A stretch of 64,000 bases of DNA, from the NCBI GenBank assembly GCA_022702545.1, contig JAHRBC010000001.1, positions 8,804,001-8,868,000 of the forward strand. Direction: 5' to 3'. The DNA is from Phycomyces nitens. Its lineage: Eukaryota; Mucoromycota; Mucoromycetes; Mucorales; Phycomycetaceae. Shown here piece after piece: positions 22,264 through 34,159 of this stretch (within the stretch, counting starts at the first letter, position 1; every line of letters starts with the position of its first letter). The position numbers were made by a program, and so were the translations under genes. A model generated the notes under the pieces. That model worked only from the letters and a program-made list of their open reading frames with translations, did no database searches and was not told the DNA's origin.

Positions 22264-25207
22264 TTAATTAATATCAGTAAGATCAACAATTTCATCTGGA
22301 TATGGAGCAAGAGAAAGCATGGCATTTCTGCGATCACGCTTGTTGATCTCTTTTGGTCTATTCCAATAACTATCAAAGTTACCCGGAATGCTATTCCGTT
22401 GGCACCCAATAAAGAACAGTGATTATATGGTCGGCCATTTTCTAGAGATGTTTCTAGATAGACTGACAGTTGTCCAGTGATTATTGTTAACATGATTCAA
22501 GAGAGGTTTTGTGGTTGCGTGGTTTGTTTGTTGATTTCTGGGATGCCAAAAGGCAGAAAAGAGGCAGAAGGAATTGATGGGTTGCCTGAATAGACACATA
22601 CTGGTCTTTGGTAAGTATCCGCAGCTAGTTGAGCACAGTCGGGTGTGCTAAACCACATACTGGCATCTAAGCATGCTGGGATTAGTATATTGTTGTTGCT
22701 ATTGTTGCTGTCAATATCAGAACCGTGTCTTATGATTTCCTCTAATTGTTTGACATCTGTACCAAAGGTACTGGAATAAAGGACGGTGTTCTGAGGAAGG
22801 GCAGCAAGCATGTCCCTTTTTACAAGTGGGAACTTGTTTTGATTCATGTAGATCAAGTGTGCCAGCCCACAAAATCCACACCATCCGTCAGGAATTGGGT
22901 TAAACTCACCCTTGATATCATTTGATATCTCTTTCGAGACAGGAAAGGTTGGCTTATACGTGGCCCTTTTCCCAACAGATGTCCGATGGTCATACTCATA
23001 CTCATCTTGAACTGTGAAAGGTCTCTTGAACCCTTTTTTAGTGAAGCATCGACTACATATATGGTTATTAATCAGTATTGTTTTTTGCAGCAAATTATCC
23101 TTGAAAATAACAACAATTCTTACTTGGGTCGAGAGGCTCTTGTTTGATTTTTTAAAAAAAATATTTGTTTTTGTGTTTTCTTCACATTTGTGGCTGTTGG
23201 ATCTTTTTGAGCCATTTTCCTGGCTTCCAGCTTAACCATAGCCTTAAGGCTAGCTTATAATTTTAGAAAACTATTAATATCATCTCTTATATCAATATGT
23301 ATGTATATATCTTACCCGACCTGAAAGAATACTTGTCTTTCTCCAGACTGCACGGCTAAAGTCCTTTGGCAAGTACTTTGGGCGACTGCTGCCCTTGTGC
23401 CTTCCAGGAAATTTTATATTCTCTGGGGCCTGAAGTCTTATAGCAGTATGGACAGTTTTACTATCAAACCCAACTGTAGCTCCACTTGGGATATTAATAA
23501 GGTTGGCAACTTGTTGGCTGTCCTCACAAGAGTGAAAGAGGGTTTCTAGCCTAATGATTTCGTTCATCCACTCTTTTGGCTCCTGAGAAGACATTGAGCT
23601 TGTTGGGATGATGTTTTCTGGACCTTCTCTTTCAACAGGATCGATGATCCACCTTGATGGAATTTTCGTAAGCTCGATGCTCCTTCCATTGGGCAATATA
23701 TGGTGACAAGGCAAGCCATACTCCAATATGCATTTGCATAGACAATTTTTGTTGTTGCCGCCTTTCAAACGAAGCTCATGATCAAGAACAAGTAAGGCTC
23801 GCTTGGAGACCTTCTTGAACAGGTTTTCAAGCAGCTTGTTCCGGGCAACCAACATATCGACAGTGCTCGATTATCTGATCTTGATGGCGCAAAAATCTCT
23901 TTCGAGCCTGTTGATATATATGGTACAGCATCAAAAGCTAGCCCCAAAGAGGAGATGGCAGAGATTCCTCTTTTCAAAGCCTGGTGGGCACTTTCAACTC
24001 TTTGGGTTGTTGTACACCCAAAATCCATTTGCTTGCATGTCAAATATTCTGCCCACATCTCTCGGGACTTGACCCATCTGCTGGTAAAATGCACAGAAGC
24101 GGAAACCTTCTCTTTCCCATCCTCTAAATCCAAGCCGACAGAAACAGCATTGAACTTTGTGAGGGCCACATCAAACTCCTCATTCTCCATGCTGTGGATC
24201 ATGCGAATGACATACTCCATTAACACCTCCTTCTCGGCCACAGACTTCAGTTTCCCAAAAGAGGCTTTCTCAACGCTATTCAGCATGCGCCAGTAGCACA
24301 AGAGTTTGACATTATCTGGGAAGACAATGTCAAGGGCACTCATTAATGCAGCGCATTTGTCTGTCCCAAACAAGGCGTTGTATGGCATATCTCTGAAAAC
24401 GAGCCTTTTCAATTGCTCAAGAAACAAAAGGTAGCTGCCTTGTTGCCCGTTAGACACCCAGACCATGACAATTGAAAACGACTTGAGTGTTTCTCCTCCA
24501 AGGTTGTGCAAACCTACACAGATTAGCGACATCTCCAAATTGTCTGTCGAGTAGGTAGCATCCACTATCATAACCTCTGGGAAACGACGGGCTCTTTCCA
24601 ACATCTTTGGATGGCTGAAAATGATTCGTTCAAACGATTCATTATCGTTGATATCGTATTTTGCTTGATACCCTTTTGTTTCCATATCGTTGATGAGCTT
24701 GGTGCCTGCATCCTGTATGCCAGGAGCAGTTGCACGGGCGAACGCAGCCTTGTTGTTGTTGATATTACTAACATACAACTTACGACCGAACTGTTCATCA
24801 TCGTTGATTGCTTTCTAAATATCACGGGCCTTGACTTTACCCTCGCCAAGTCTAACGATCTCTCTGGCATCATCTACAGTTACTTTTGACAGTCTGCCTT
24901 TGAGTGTTGATTCTAAACACTCGTCATCAAGAGGATGATTATGATATGCCTCAATATCGTGGGTGGCTTTCAAAGGAAGATATCCGTTGATGCCCTTCTT
25001 GTAAGAAACCTTCAAAAGGTAAGGGCAGCCAGTCATTTCATTCGAGGGAATCCTTTTCTTGTCTTCGTCTTTGATTCCACGGGTGTTCTTATATTGTCTA
25101 CCCTTGGTGCACTTCAAGTAAACTCGGGTTGGTTTACGATCTATAACTGCAAGAACAAAGTTATTGGCAAGGGCATACTCTTGTATCTTTCCAATTGCCA
25201 TGGTCAT
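22264..25207 (-). mobile_element. Mutator-like element (FAR1-MULE-SWIM-OTU), inactivated
   Basis: Minus-strand coding pieces follow in domain order. A FAR1-type DNA-binding domain (25207-24818) comes first. The MULE transposase core follows with IVDATYSTD (catalytic Asp near 24562), FGTDKCAAL (Asp near 24361) and TTQRVESAHQALKR (Glu near 23995). Next is a SWIM zinc finger (CLCKCILEYGLPCHH, about 23740), then an OTU-type cysteine protease region with PDGWCGF (about 22960) and NNHWTTVSL (about 22480). The normal C-x-W-H helix of MULE transposases reads CYWRM here. The gene is broken: an in-frame TAG at 24817-24815, a frame change near 23920 plus a TAA just after, a frame change near 22515 and a TAA inside the OTU tail. 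A possible intron lies at about 23320-23110. Element ends and target duplication were not found. The restored protein would be roughly 900 residues. Confidence 0.9.
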
Positions 25208-25811
25208 GTCATGGTAGCCATTATTAGGTGAGGTTAGGAGAGTTTGTTGACAGGATAGTATTCTTTTCCGTCGATAAAAATAGTTTCTTTATTGGTATGG
25301 CTCATAATAAAGCGAGTTTTATAAAGTATTTGTAATCTCCGGGGAAATGACTAATAGATACAATAGATGATTAGGTCTTACAGGATGAGTATACGAAAGA
25401 AAAGAAAGTTTTATATAATGTCTTTGCATATCTTTTTTTTTCAGAACACAACATTTTATTCCGTAAACTGGGAACAGGCACTAGATTCCGGACCACAGGT
25501 CACTTTCAAAAAGTCCGGTAAAACAGAAACATTGTGCCCTTGAGATCGCTGAAAAGTAAATGAAACTTATACGATGTCTTGAATTTTTTTTAATTCATAT
25601 AATTCGTGGCTTGGTTCACGCTGTGGATTTAACGGTATCCGTATTCTTGGATACCAGACATTACATGACCAATTTTATTGGGTGTATCCTGTAGCTTGCC
25701 ATACTTCTTTTCCTTATGCATCCCAATCAAATATATAAATATTTATACATATATACGGGTGTATATACATGCATATAAGCATTTAAATTATTTCAGAATT
25801 TATAAAAAAAT
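25208..25811. other. Intergenic between MULE and MSH4
   Basis: AT-rich, with TATACATATA-like repeats at about 25735-25780. It presumably contains the 5' end of the transposon and the MSH4 3' UTR. Nothing else seen. Confidence 0.4.
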
Positions 25812-28800
25812 TTATATTGTGTGGTAATCGCTAATTTCGCTTTTATCCGAGGCTGCATGATTATCATTCCATAAGAGAGCTCTTAGATGATGGCCGTACT
25901 CTTCTTGCAAGATCGATAGTCTTTCGATTAGCATTTCATTAGGCAGATCAGCTCGGTTGAGCTGTGTTATCTTGTCTGCAAACTTTTTTTTCCCAAAATA
26001 ATAATAATAATAATTGAGTATTTTATATCCAAAAAGAATTCGACTTACCCAAAGCATAATCCTTTGTCGTGATTTGGCAAGTGAGATATTGGAGTCCATA
26101 GTCGTAGAGTTCATCTTGACATCTTCGAGCTATAAGGAATAGCGGATTACTTACCTTTGGTTCTCGCTAATTCCCTCTTATATTGCATATTCAATTAATG
26201 CGACTTACCTTTGTTGCAATTTCATGGGCACGAGCTAATATGTTTTTAGGAAAGCCTACAAGCTCTGCCGCCTTTAAACCTATCAGTCGCAATAATAAGA
26301 ATTAGCTTACAAGGCATACTATATTAAAAGCACACACCATAATGAGGCTTTGAGGTACTTCCATCTTCTACTGTGTATAGAAAGTGTATTGCACATTTAT
26401 CTACATTGTCAGTCTATGTAGATATATAAACAAATGAATAAACGAATGGAAACTAATACTCGTTTACTCACAATATCAACCTTGAGCTGTAGATTGACAA
26501 CATTTGGATATATAGATAGAGCTGAGGTCAATTGGAGCAGATGAGTCGAAAATAAACAGTATGCCTATATATAAGAGTGAGAAGTTGGAAACTATTTCCT
26601 GAGTGCAGTACTTGCTTTTGAGCGTAAAAGTTCTTCGCAAATAGCACCAGATATTCCTAGTGCATCACTAAAAGATGTCCCTAAGTGATTACAATTTAGG
26701 TCTCAAGAACTGATGGTGTCTAGAATACGAATATTTCACCTCGACCAAGTTCATCCATTAGTACCAAACTTGTATCATTGATGTTGTGCAAGACATAAGC
26801 AGCTTCTTGCATCTCGGACATAAAGGAGGATGTATTCATATCAAGAAAACTATCGTTTGCTAGCCTGGATAAAAGCTATACAACGATTCAGCTTACACAA
26901 TTCTTGGCCAAAAAGGCTTACCTGATCTGATATACGAAATGAAGCATATTCCGCTGGCACACTATTAAAATCTTATTATTAGGAATTCGTTTCTGTTTAG
27001 TTTATTAGTCGAGAATATACAATGATCCTATCTGTGCCATAACGGTGAGCAAAGCAACCTGCTTTATATAAGTTGATTTTCCACTCATATTAGGCCCAGT
27101 AATAAATTGAAAGCTGCTTGAAAGAGATATATAGGTATCATTCGGAACAACTTGGCCTTTGCGTATTACATCTAGAATTGGGTGTCGACCAGACTTTATA
27201 GCAAATGTATTCGTAAATTCGGGTCTGACTATACAAAGGTCATGTAAGCTTTGTAGAACTAAGCATAAGAAGAAGAGGCTATTTAATAGTCTGTGCTTAC
27301 TATAATGATTCCGCAAGATGCAGTTTTTAGCAAACGAGGCAAGCAAGTCAATCGATGCAATTGATTCGGATAGTCTGTACATGATACTGATATTCAAGCG
27401 GATTTGTTCCATGAGATTTGTAACAATACTAACAAAAATTAAGAATGTCCTTTAGATTATTATCATGAAAACAGTAGAAAACAATGCAAATACCTATCTG
27501 ACATCAAGTATATTTCTGCCAACGACTCTTCTAGTCTGCAGTTTTGTTTCAGCTAAAAAGAGATTTTAGTACATTAGTATACAAGCGTGAGCATGGATTT
27601 CACCCAGTCTACCAGTTCCATGGTTGTGAATGTCATGCTCTTCTTTTTCTTTACTACATTAATAAAAGCCGGTGGAAGGGTATTCCCTTTTGCTTTATCA
27701 AACGAGGTAATAGACAGGTGGAAGCCTTTGGAGTTTACAAACTGGAGTTTTATCGGGAGACCAGTAGACTCTATTATTGACATTAGTATCATCAAAACAT
27801 TATATCGTTACAGGGTACCTGTATATCCAGTTGACATTTCATAAATATCTTGAATTGTCTCTTTATATGCCTGTCGTGCTGCAAAGCAAACGTGTTAGTC
27901 ATGTAATAGTAGCGTGGTAATAATAGACTTGCTTACATCCAAAAGACCATTAAATCCAGCCTATAAATAAAAAAATACATGGTTTAGATATCATCATTAT
28001 CCTTAAAAAAAAACAATATATATATATAAAAGAGACTCTGCTTTCCTTTACTGCATAACACTTTTGGTTTCTTATGCCAAGGCTCGATTTCTCATAGCCA
28101 ATTTCATCATTTAGTGTTTCACTTATTTGTTCCAAGAGAGTGTCTATAATAATTTGACAGCACAAATGTCATGGTTAGCATTATTCATCACACATCTCTA
28201 GATCCAGCAAATAACTTTCCTAAGGCTGGATCGCAAAATACCTACAAATCAGTCTGTATTAGTATTTGATCCCAAAAAAAAGTATACATCACATTTACTT
28301 GCATTCAAAGCCAACAGGAGCACAGCACTCTTTGAGGCCTTTATAATATTAATGATATTCTTGATAGCCTTGAGTGCACTCTTAAGCTTAATAACATGGT
28401 TGATCTTTGCTTCAGCACAACGAGTTGTCAGTTTCTTGGGGATTTTTATAATATCTGAAACTATATGATCCATATCACCCAGGTGTTTTAGTGAAGATTG
28501 GATGCCAAAAAGCATCTCTTCGTTTTCAACAAGTTCTTCTACCGCATCTAGTCTTTCTTGAATTGCCTTGAGGTCTGTAAAAGGTTGAAGAATGGCCATA
28601 CGCAGCAATCGAGCACCCATTGGTGTACACGTGTGATTCAAGACACCGTAGAGAGTTTCTTTACTGTGGTTCTTGTCACTATTAGTAACAAGCTCCAAGT
28701 TTCTTGCGGTAATAATGTCTTTATAATCAAAGGTTTCTTAGGTTAGCTATAAGGAAGATCAAGAAAGACGCATACCGATTAGCATGGTTCCTATATTGAA

Positions 28801-29704
28801 AGAATAAAGTCAGAAATAAGTGGCAATGTTCATCTTGGTTCACCTTGGGCTACTTGGTACTTGAAGAGCACTGTGTGAAGAGCATACGTGGTATCGTTTC
28901 GTTCCAAGACATATCTTTTGTATACATGATATGTTCAGCCGTTATGTCGAGTATATAATGTGAGATAAAAGTTACCGGAATATTGCTGCTGCTGATGCTA
29001 GACAATAGTACCTTTTTTTTAAAAAATGTTAGCAAGTATGGTTGGGTTGGTTAATCATACTTTTTTGATATCCCTAATAAGAGTGTAGAGGCATCTTCAT
29101 GGATCCCAAGGTCTCTCAGAAAACTCATTCCTATAGAATATTAAAGTGGATACAAATGCATCTTTATCCTTCTTACCAACATCATCCGAGAAATAGCTTC
29201 GAGAAAGAGTCTCTATGGATATATTGGAAAAGTTTTGTTCAATGAGTTGACAGAGCTTGTTGGCACCATTATCCAAAGGAGTTGGCATAAGAATCTATGT
29301 ATTATTGAGTATATGTATCAAAACCGAAATTCTATCCACAACTAAGAAAAAGACCTTTTGAGGGTTGTTCAAGTGTATCTGGTGCAATGTCTTGGTATAG
29401 GTTTGGGAATCTGCAAACTATGAATAGAGACTCAGTATATGCGGATACAGCGCCTTTCTATTCCTCTTGCCTGCGATAGTATACATTCGTTCCTGTCGAG
29501 ATAGATGGTACATAATCCAACCTCTGTAGCCTTTCCACGCCCTTCTGCCAAGGCCATGATGTGCTTTCTGGGTACCCTGACAGCTGCATCTGCAATTGAT
29601 GTGCTTGTCAAACTGTACCCAAGGGGTTTCTGGCTATTCGGTAGTACTAGAGAATTAGTCTTATTCTCCTCAGATGTATATGCTTGTGATGAACTTGTAG
29701 ACAT
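25812..29704 (-). CDS. MSH4: MutS homolog 4, meiotic crossover factor, many short exons
   Basis: Blocks typical of MSH4 run along the minus strand: MALAEGRGKATEVGLCTIYLDR, ILSQ/FADSQTYTKTL, LYGVLNHTCTPMGARLLR, LEQISETLNDEIGYEK, RNQKCYAV, the RPEFTNTFAIKSGRHPIL region, Walker A GPNMSGKSTYIKQ (about 27097-27060), FMSEMQEAAYVLHN, Walker B LVLMDELGRG (about 26775-26745) and AYCLFSTHLLQL. There is no MutS domain I, as expected for MSH4, which pairs with MSH5 to stabilise meiotic recombination intermediates. Three introns need GC donors (29470, 27932, 26615). One junction stays unresolved: the exon coding FCDPALGK (about 28225) cannot be joined in frame to the exon starting DTLLEQI (about 28140) with any GT or GC donor I could see. 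This could be an assembly error, a non-canonical intron or early decay. The start at 29704 is the first ATG of the open frame; the stop is at 25814-25812. Confidence 0.94.
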
Positions 29705-30546
29705 GGCTCAAGAGTATGAAAAAAAAGAAAAAGAAAAACATATTTTAATAGACAATTCAATGTTTATGTAATTGCATAAAGCAGTCAAAATGTCTATAGC
29801 ACTAGTGAATATCATATCATTCAAAAAGCCTTTTGTATGGTTTGGTAGAATGTTGATGATTTTGAATACATTCTATCTAAAAAAAAATTAATATTATCTA
29901 GTAATATCCATACGGCTTACAAGTAGACCCTTGAGTCTCAAACTTGATAGTCATCGACCAAATAAAAACTGTTTTATTGTCATTATTGGATGGGGATTAC
30001 TTTTGGCCAGATTAAAGGTGTATAAATCCATATAAATCTATAAATCGAAAAGTGCTAAACTGTTTGGTGAATCTGTTGTAGTCGTAAAAGGCTCATTGGA
30101 TAATACATGCATCTAATAAACTGAGCAGACATCAAAAGGTGCTTTTAACGGTCCAAACAACCTGTGCATAACAAGTGAAAGATGATGTTTATTGAAAAAA
30201 CTAGGATTGGTATTTATACTGTTTATTGGAATTGATAAAAATATATATTTCTTTACTTGGCATTAAAGAATTACATGGTCAATTAAGTCAACACATCTTT
30301 TCAGTCATACCACATGCTACCACATACCCGAACTTTTCCAAGTAAGCGCTTTTATTTATCATAAAAACCAAATCCCCAAGCTTGACTTTTGGAGCCAAAA
30401 ATTGAAACCATTCAGAAAACTCTATCGGAGTTTAAAAGCATTACACTGAACCCTCACACTTCTCTATTACTCAAAAAGGAAAACACAAGTCGTCTCTATA
30501 TTGTGATTCTACTAATTATACAACATTTGTACAAACCGCTATAATC
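29705..30546. promoter_or_regulatory. Divergent intergenic region MSH4 / NUF2
   Basis: This 0.84 kb AT-rich stretch separates two divergent genes of chromosome behaviour and holds both promoters. A pyrimidine/CA-rich stretch precedes the NUF2 start (about 30440-30500). No specific site was recognised. Confidence 0.4.
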
Positions 30547-32397
30547 ATGGAAATATCATCTTTAGCCCCCAAGGATCAGACGATTACAAGTATTCGATCA
30601 CTATCTGTTGGTGGTGATTCAACTGTATACGAACTTCCCATCTTTAAAACAAGCGAATTATGCGATTACCTTCGCGAAATGGGATTCAACATCACCAAAA
30701 ATCAACTAACTCATCCAGAATCAAAAGACATGGTTCTACTCTTCAAGGGAATCATACATACCATCAGATCGGACTGGTCCAAAAAGATCGAGCAAGAACT
30801 AACTCAGAAATTGTCTCGCCTTGATCATCCCGTACGTCCGAGGGCTTAGAATAATATGGTCCATGATGCTAAAGACCTTTGCGCACAGGAGCTAATGACG
30901 AGTTCTGTCAATATGCAAATTGTAGCAAAATACATGTTAGTCCAATAGCTCACAAAATATCCCCAAGCACTCACTCTAGAATCGTGTCATGTTGTTGTTG
31001 TTTTTTTTTAGGAAAAGGCTGCTGGCAGACATTCGGTTAATCGACTTTGACATCTCTGATATCCTAAATCCTGAGCCTGCTCGACTTGGGCGTATCTTGA
31101 GTGCAGTGGTCAACTATCTAAAGTTTAGAAAGCAAACCTGGGAGAAATTCCAGCCGTATGTGGCGAAACATGTAAGCAAGGTGATGAATATTGAAGTTGT
31201 GGTGACTAATGTATACAAATCGTGTGTCAGGAAGAGGCTTCCAGTCGTATACGCAGAATGACTGATAATATCAATGCTCTCCAGAAAGAAAAGGATCGAT
31301 TGATGTAAGATTATCTGGTTCAATGCAACATCTTGCTGATCTTGGATAGTGAGTCTCGAAAGGCAGCAGAGCCAGAAATACAAAAGATGGAAGAAGAGAA
31401 TGAGATGTTTAATCAAAAGCTGTTGGAGGCCCGGAGATATACAGAGGCACTACAGAATAATATCAATGAAATCAAAAAGGAAAAGAATGTGCTCAAGGAA
31501 ACATTGGCAAGTACTTTGTATGGTTATAAGCTTATAATTGACATGTTATACAGCAAGGGTTGCTTTTCAAGGGTCTCAGTATCGATGAAGAAATATCCCA
31601 GCTAGAGATTCGACTTCGAATCAACCCAAAGGAAGAAGAAAAGGTAGACCATGAGATTGACAAGCTAATGACTGACTACTAACTGTTGGTCTAATAAGAT
31701 TAATGAAGAATTGAAAAGGAGTATTCAAGAAGACCTTTCTCTGGAGAAAAAGGCAACAGATTCCTTTGAGAGATTGGTCAGAGTACTAGATATCTACAAC
31801 GAGATCCACTGCCAGTATAACGATATCAATGAGACCATTGGATCTCTCTTGGGCCTTATGGAAGAGTGGGAGCTGCAAAAGAATGTCAACGACGATGTTC
31901 AGAAGAATTATGATATAAAAGAGAGCCACCTAAAGGCGCTGCGGGCAAGAAAGAATGTAAGGGGCCAAAGTTGAGTGCAGAGATCTCACAGGTGTTTTTC
32001 AGCGATTGATGGGGGACATTGAGTCCTTGAGACTCAAGGAGAAACAGGACCTTGATGAACTAGAGCGCACACGCGAGCATATTCAGATACAGTTTGACCA
32101 GCTTGAAATTGAAGCCAAAAAGGCCACCGAATACGCAAAACAAGTCAGGGAAGAGTTGAATCCTATACAGGCCTCAAATGATGAGCTGGCCAGACAGGTA
32201 GATAGATTATGGATAGATATATATACCAATGGATGATCGATCTCTTTAAAAGTCTTCTCATACATGATGATTATCTGCAGATCACCACAAACAAGGAAAC
32301 CCATCAGATTCTAATGGGACGTCTAAGAGAAAAGTACCAAACACTCAATGCCAAGATTGAAACGATGTTACAATTCATTGAGAATCTGGGCAATTAA
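30547..32397 (+). CDS. NUF2: Kinetochore protein Nuf2 (NDC80 complex)
   Basis: The N-terminal part folds like a calponin-homology domain: ELPIFKTSELCDYLREMGFNI, then DFDISDILNPEPARLGRIL and LSAVVNYLKFRKQTW, which match the conserved Nuf2 blocks. The rest is long coiled coil (KEKDRLM, EEENEMFNQKLLEARR, INEELKRSIQED, LDELERTREHIQIQFDQLE), ending FIENLGN. Nuf2 pairs with Ndc80 and links kinetochores to microtubules. Introns include 57 nt at 30829-30885 (acceptor CACAG), 30936-31011 and one at 31507-31553 with a GC donor (GCAAGT). The GT alternative to the latter runs into a stop. The start ATG at 30547 is the first in the frame; the stop TAA is at 32395-32397. Diverges from MSH4 and runs tail-to-tail with alpha-tubulin, about 100 bp between stops. 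Confidence 0.9.
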
Positions 32398-32500
32398 TTA
32401 ATCAATAAAGTGCCACTTTGACTTTGAGCTGTGCTGAACATTAAAGACTTGATACAACAATAAAGCGAATATGTTTATTATTTAAAAGAGGGATGCAGAA

Positions 32501-33934
32501 TTAGTACTCCTCAGCTTCCTCAATCTCAGAGTCACCAAGAGAGTCAGAGCCAACTTCTTCGTAATCCTTCTCAAGGGCAGCCAAGTCCTCACGGGCTTCG
32601 GAGAACTCGCCTTCCTCCATACCTTCACCGACGTACCAGTGGACAAAGGCACGCTTGGCGTACATGAGATCGAACTTGTGGTCAAGACGGGCCCATGCCT
32701 CAGCGATGGCGGTGGTGTTGGAAAGCATGCAAAGAGCGCGCTGGACGGTGGCAAGATCACCTCCGGGGACAGCGGCAGGGGCACGGTTGTTGATACCGAC
32801 CTTGAAACCAGTAGGACACCAGTCGACGAACTGGATGGTGCGCTTGGTCTTGATGTTGGAGATAGCGGCGTTGGTGTCCTTGGGGACAACATCACCACGG
32901 TACAACAAACAACAGGCCATGTACTTGCCGTGGCGGGGGTCACACTTGACCATCTGGTTGTTGGGCTCGAAACAAGCACTGGTGATCTCCTGGACGGAGA
33001 GCTGCTCGTGGTAAGCCTTGGCAGCAGAGATGATGGGGGCGTAAGTGACGAGAGGGAAATGGATACGGGGGTAAGGGACCAAGTTGGTCTGGAACTCGTT
33101 CAAATCAACATTGAGGGAACCATCGAAACGCAATGAAGCGGTGATGGAAGAGACGACCTGGGCAATCAAACGGTTAAGGTTGGAGTAGGTAGGACGCTCG
33201 ATGTCGAGGTTGCGACGGCAGATGTCATAAATGGCCTCGTTGTCGACCATGAAGGAGACATCAGAGTGCTCAAGGGTGGTGTGGGTGGTCAAGATGGAGT
33301 TGTAGGGCTCAACAACAGCAGTAGACACCTGGGGGGCGGGATAGATGGAGAACTCGAGCTTGGACTTCTTGCCATAGTCGACAGAGAGACGCTCCAAGAG
33401 GAGGGCACCGAAACCGGAACCAGTTCCACCACCAAAGGAGTGGAAGACAAGGAAGCCCTGGAGACCGGTACAGTTATCGGCGAGCTTGCGGATACGGTCC
33501 AAGACAGAGTCAACCAACTCCTTGCCGACGGTGTAGTGACCACGGGCGTAGTTGTTGGCGGCATCTTCCTTGCCAGTGATCAATTGCTCTATATGATTGA
33601 TAATGATGATGATGATGAGTAATTGTCAAGATGATGAATGATGATTATCATCATCTTTAAAGCTATATTTACCAGGATGGAACAATTGACGGTAGGCACC
33701 GGTGCGAACCTCGTCAACGACGGTGGGCTCAAGATCGACCATGACGGTACGGGGAACGTGCTTGCCGCTGCTGGTCTCGCTGAAGAAGGTGTCAAAAGAG
33801 TTGTCACCAGTGTTGAGTTCCTGGGGAATGTGACCATCGGGCTGGATGCCGTGCTCAAGGCAGTAGAGCTCCCAGCAGGCGTTACCAATCTGGACACCGG
33901 CCTGACCGACGTGAATGCTAATAATCTCGCGCAT
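32501..33934 (-). CDS. TUB1: Alpha-tubulin, two exons
   Basis: Starts [29 protein letters not shown], which is alpha-type, and ends with Glu/Asp-rich sequence and a terminal Tyr (EEAEEY). The nucleotide-binding GGGTGSG loop and the alpha-specific [15 protein letters not shown] stretch are present. Exons are 33934-33673 and 33588-32501; the 84-nt intron (GTAAAT..ATATAG) falls after HP and gives [11 protein letters not shown]. Length matches the family. A 19-codon extension of the frame upstream is ignored because every alpha-tubulin starts at MREII. Codon use is strongly biased to C-ending codons, as in very highly expressed genes, and GC content stands out from its neighbours. A TATAAAA box lies about 100 bp upstream on the minus strand. 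Confidence 0.99.
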
Positions 33935-34035
33935 GGTTAAAGAAGTAAAAGGGGGGTGGAAAGTCGAAGGTTCAAAGTTAGGGGAGAACACCGACAGGTA
34001 TGAAAAAAATAAACAACAAAAAACAAATTGGTGGG

Positions 34036-34042
34036 TTTTATA
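34036..34042 (-). promoter_or_regulatory. TATA box of alpha-tubulin
   Basis: TATAAAA on the minus strand about 100 bp upstream of the tubulin start, followed by a TTTTTTG/TTGTT-rich leader. Confidence 0.45.
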
Positions 34043-34159
34043 AGCGGAGGAAATGAGATTTTACGTCTTTTTTCTTTTTTTTAAAAATCAATCAATCTAC
34101 GCCCCCCAATCATGGACATGTAGTACTCTAAAAATGGCAACCACGCCTCGTGCAATCCC

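Noticed and set aside
30829..30846. An apparent 18-nt intron (GTACGT..CTTAG) in NUF2
   Set aside because: A CACAG acceptor at 30885 gives an ordinary 57-nt in-frame intron with a branch-like TGCTAAAG and continues into the expected sequence.
32639..33136. Long plus-strand frames opposite alpha-tubulin (165, 119 and 118 codons)
   Set aside because: Shadows of the GC-rich, codon-biased tubulin gene; composition is the reverse complement of tubulin codons and no family pattern is seen.
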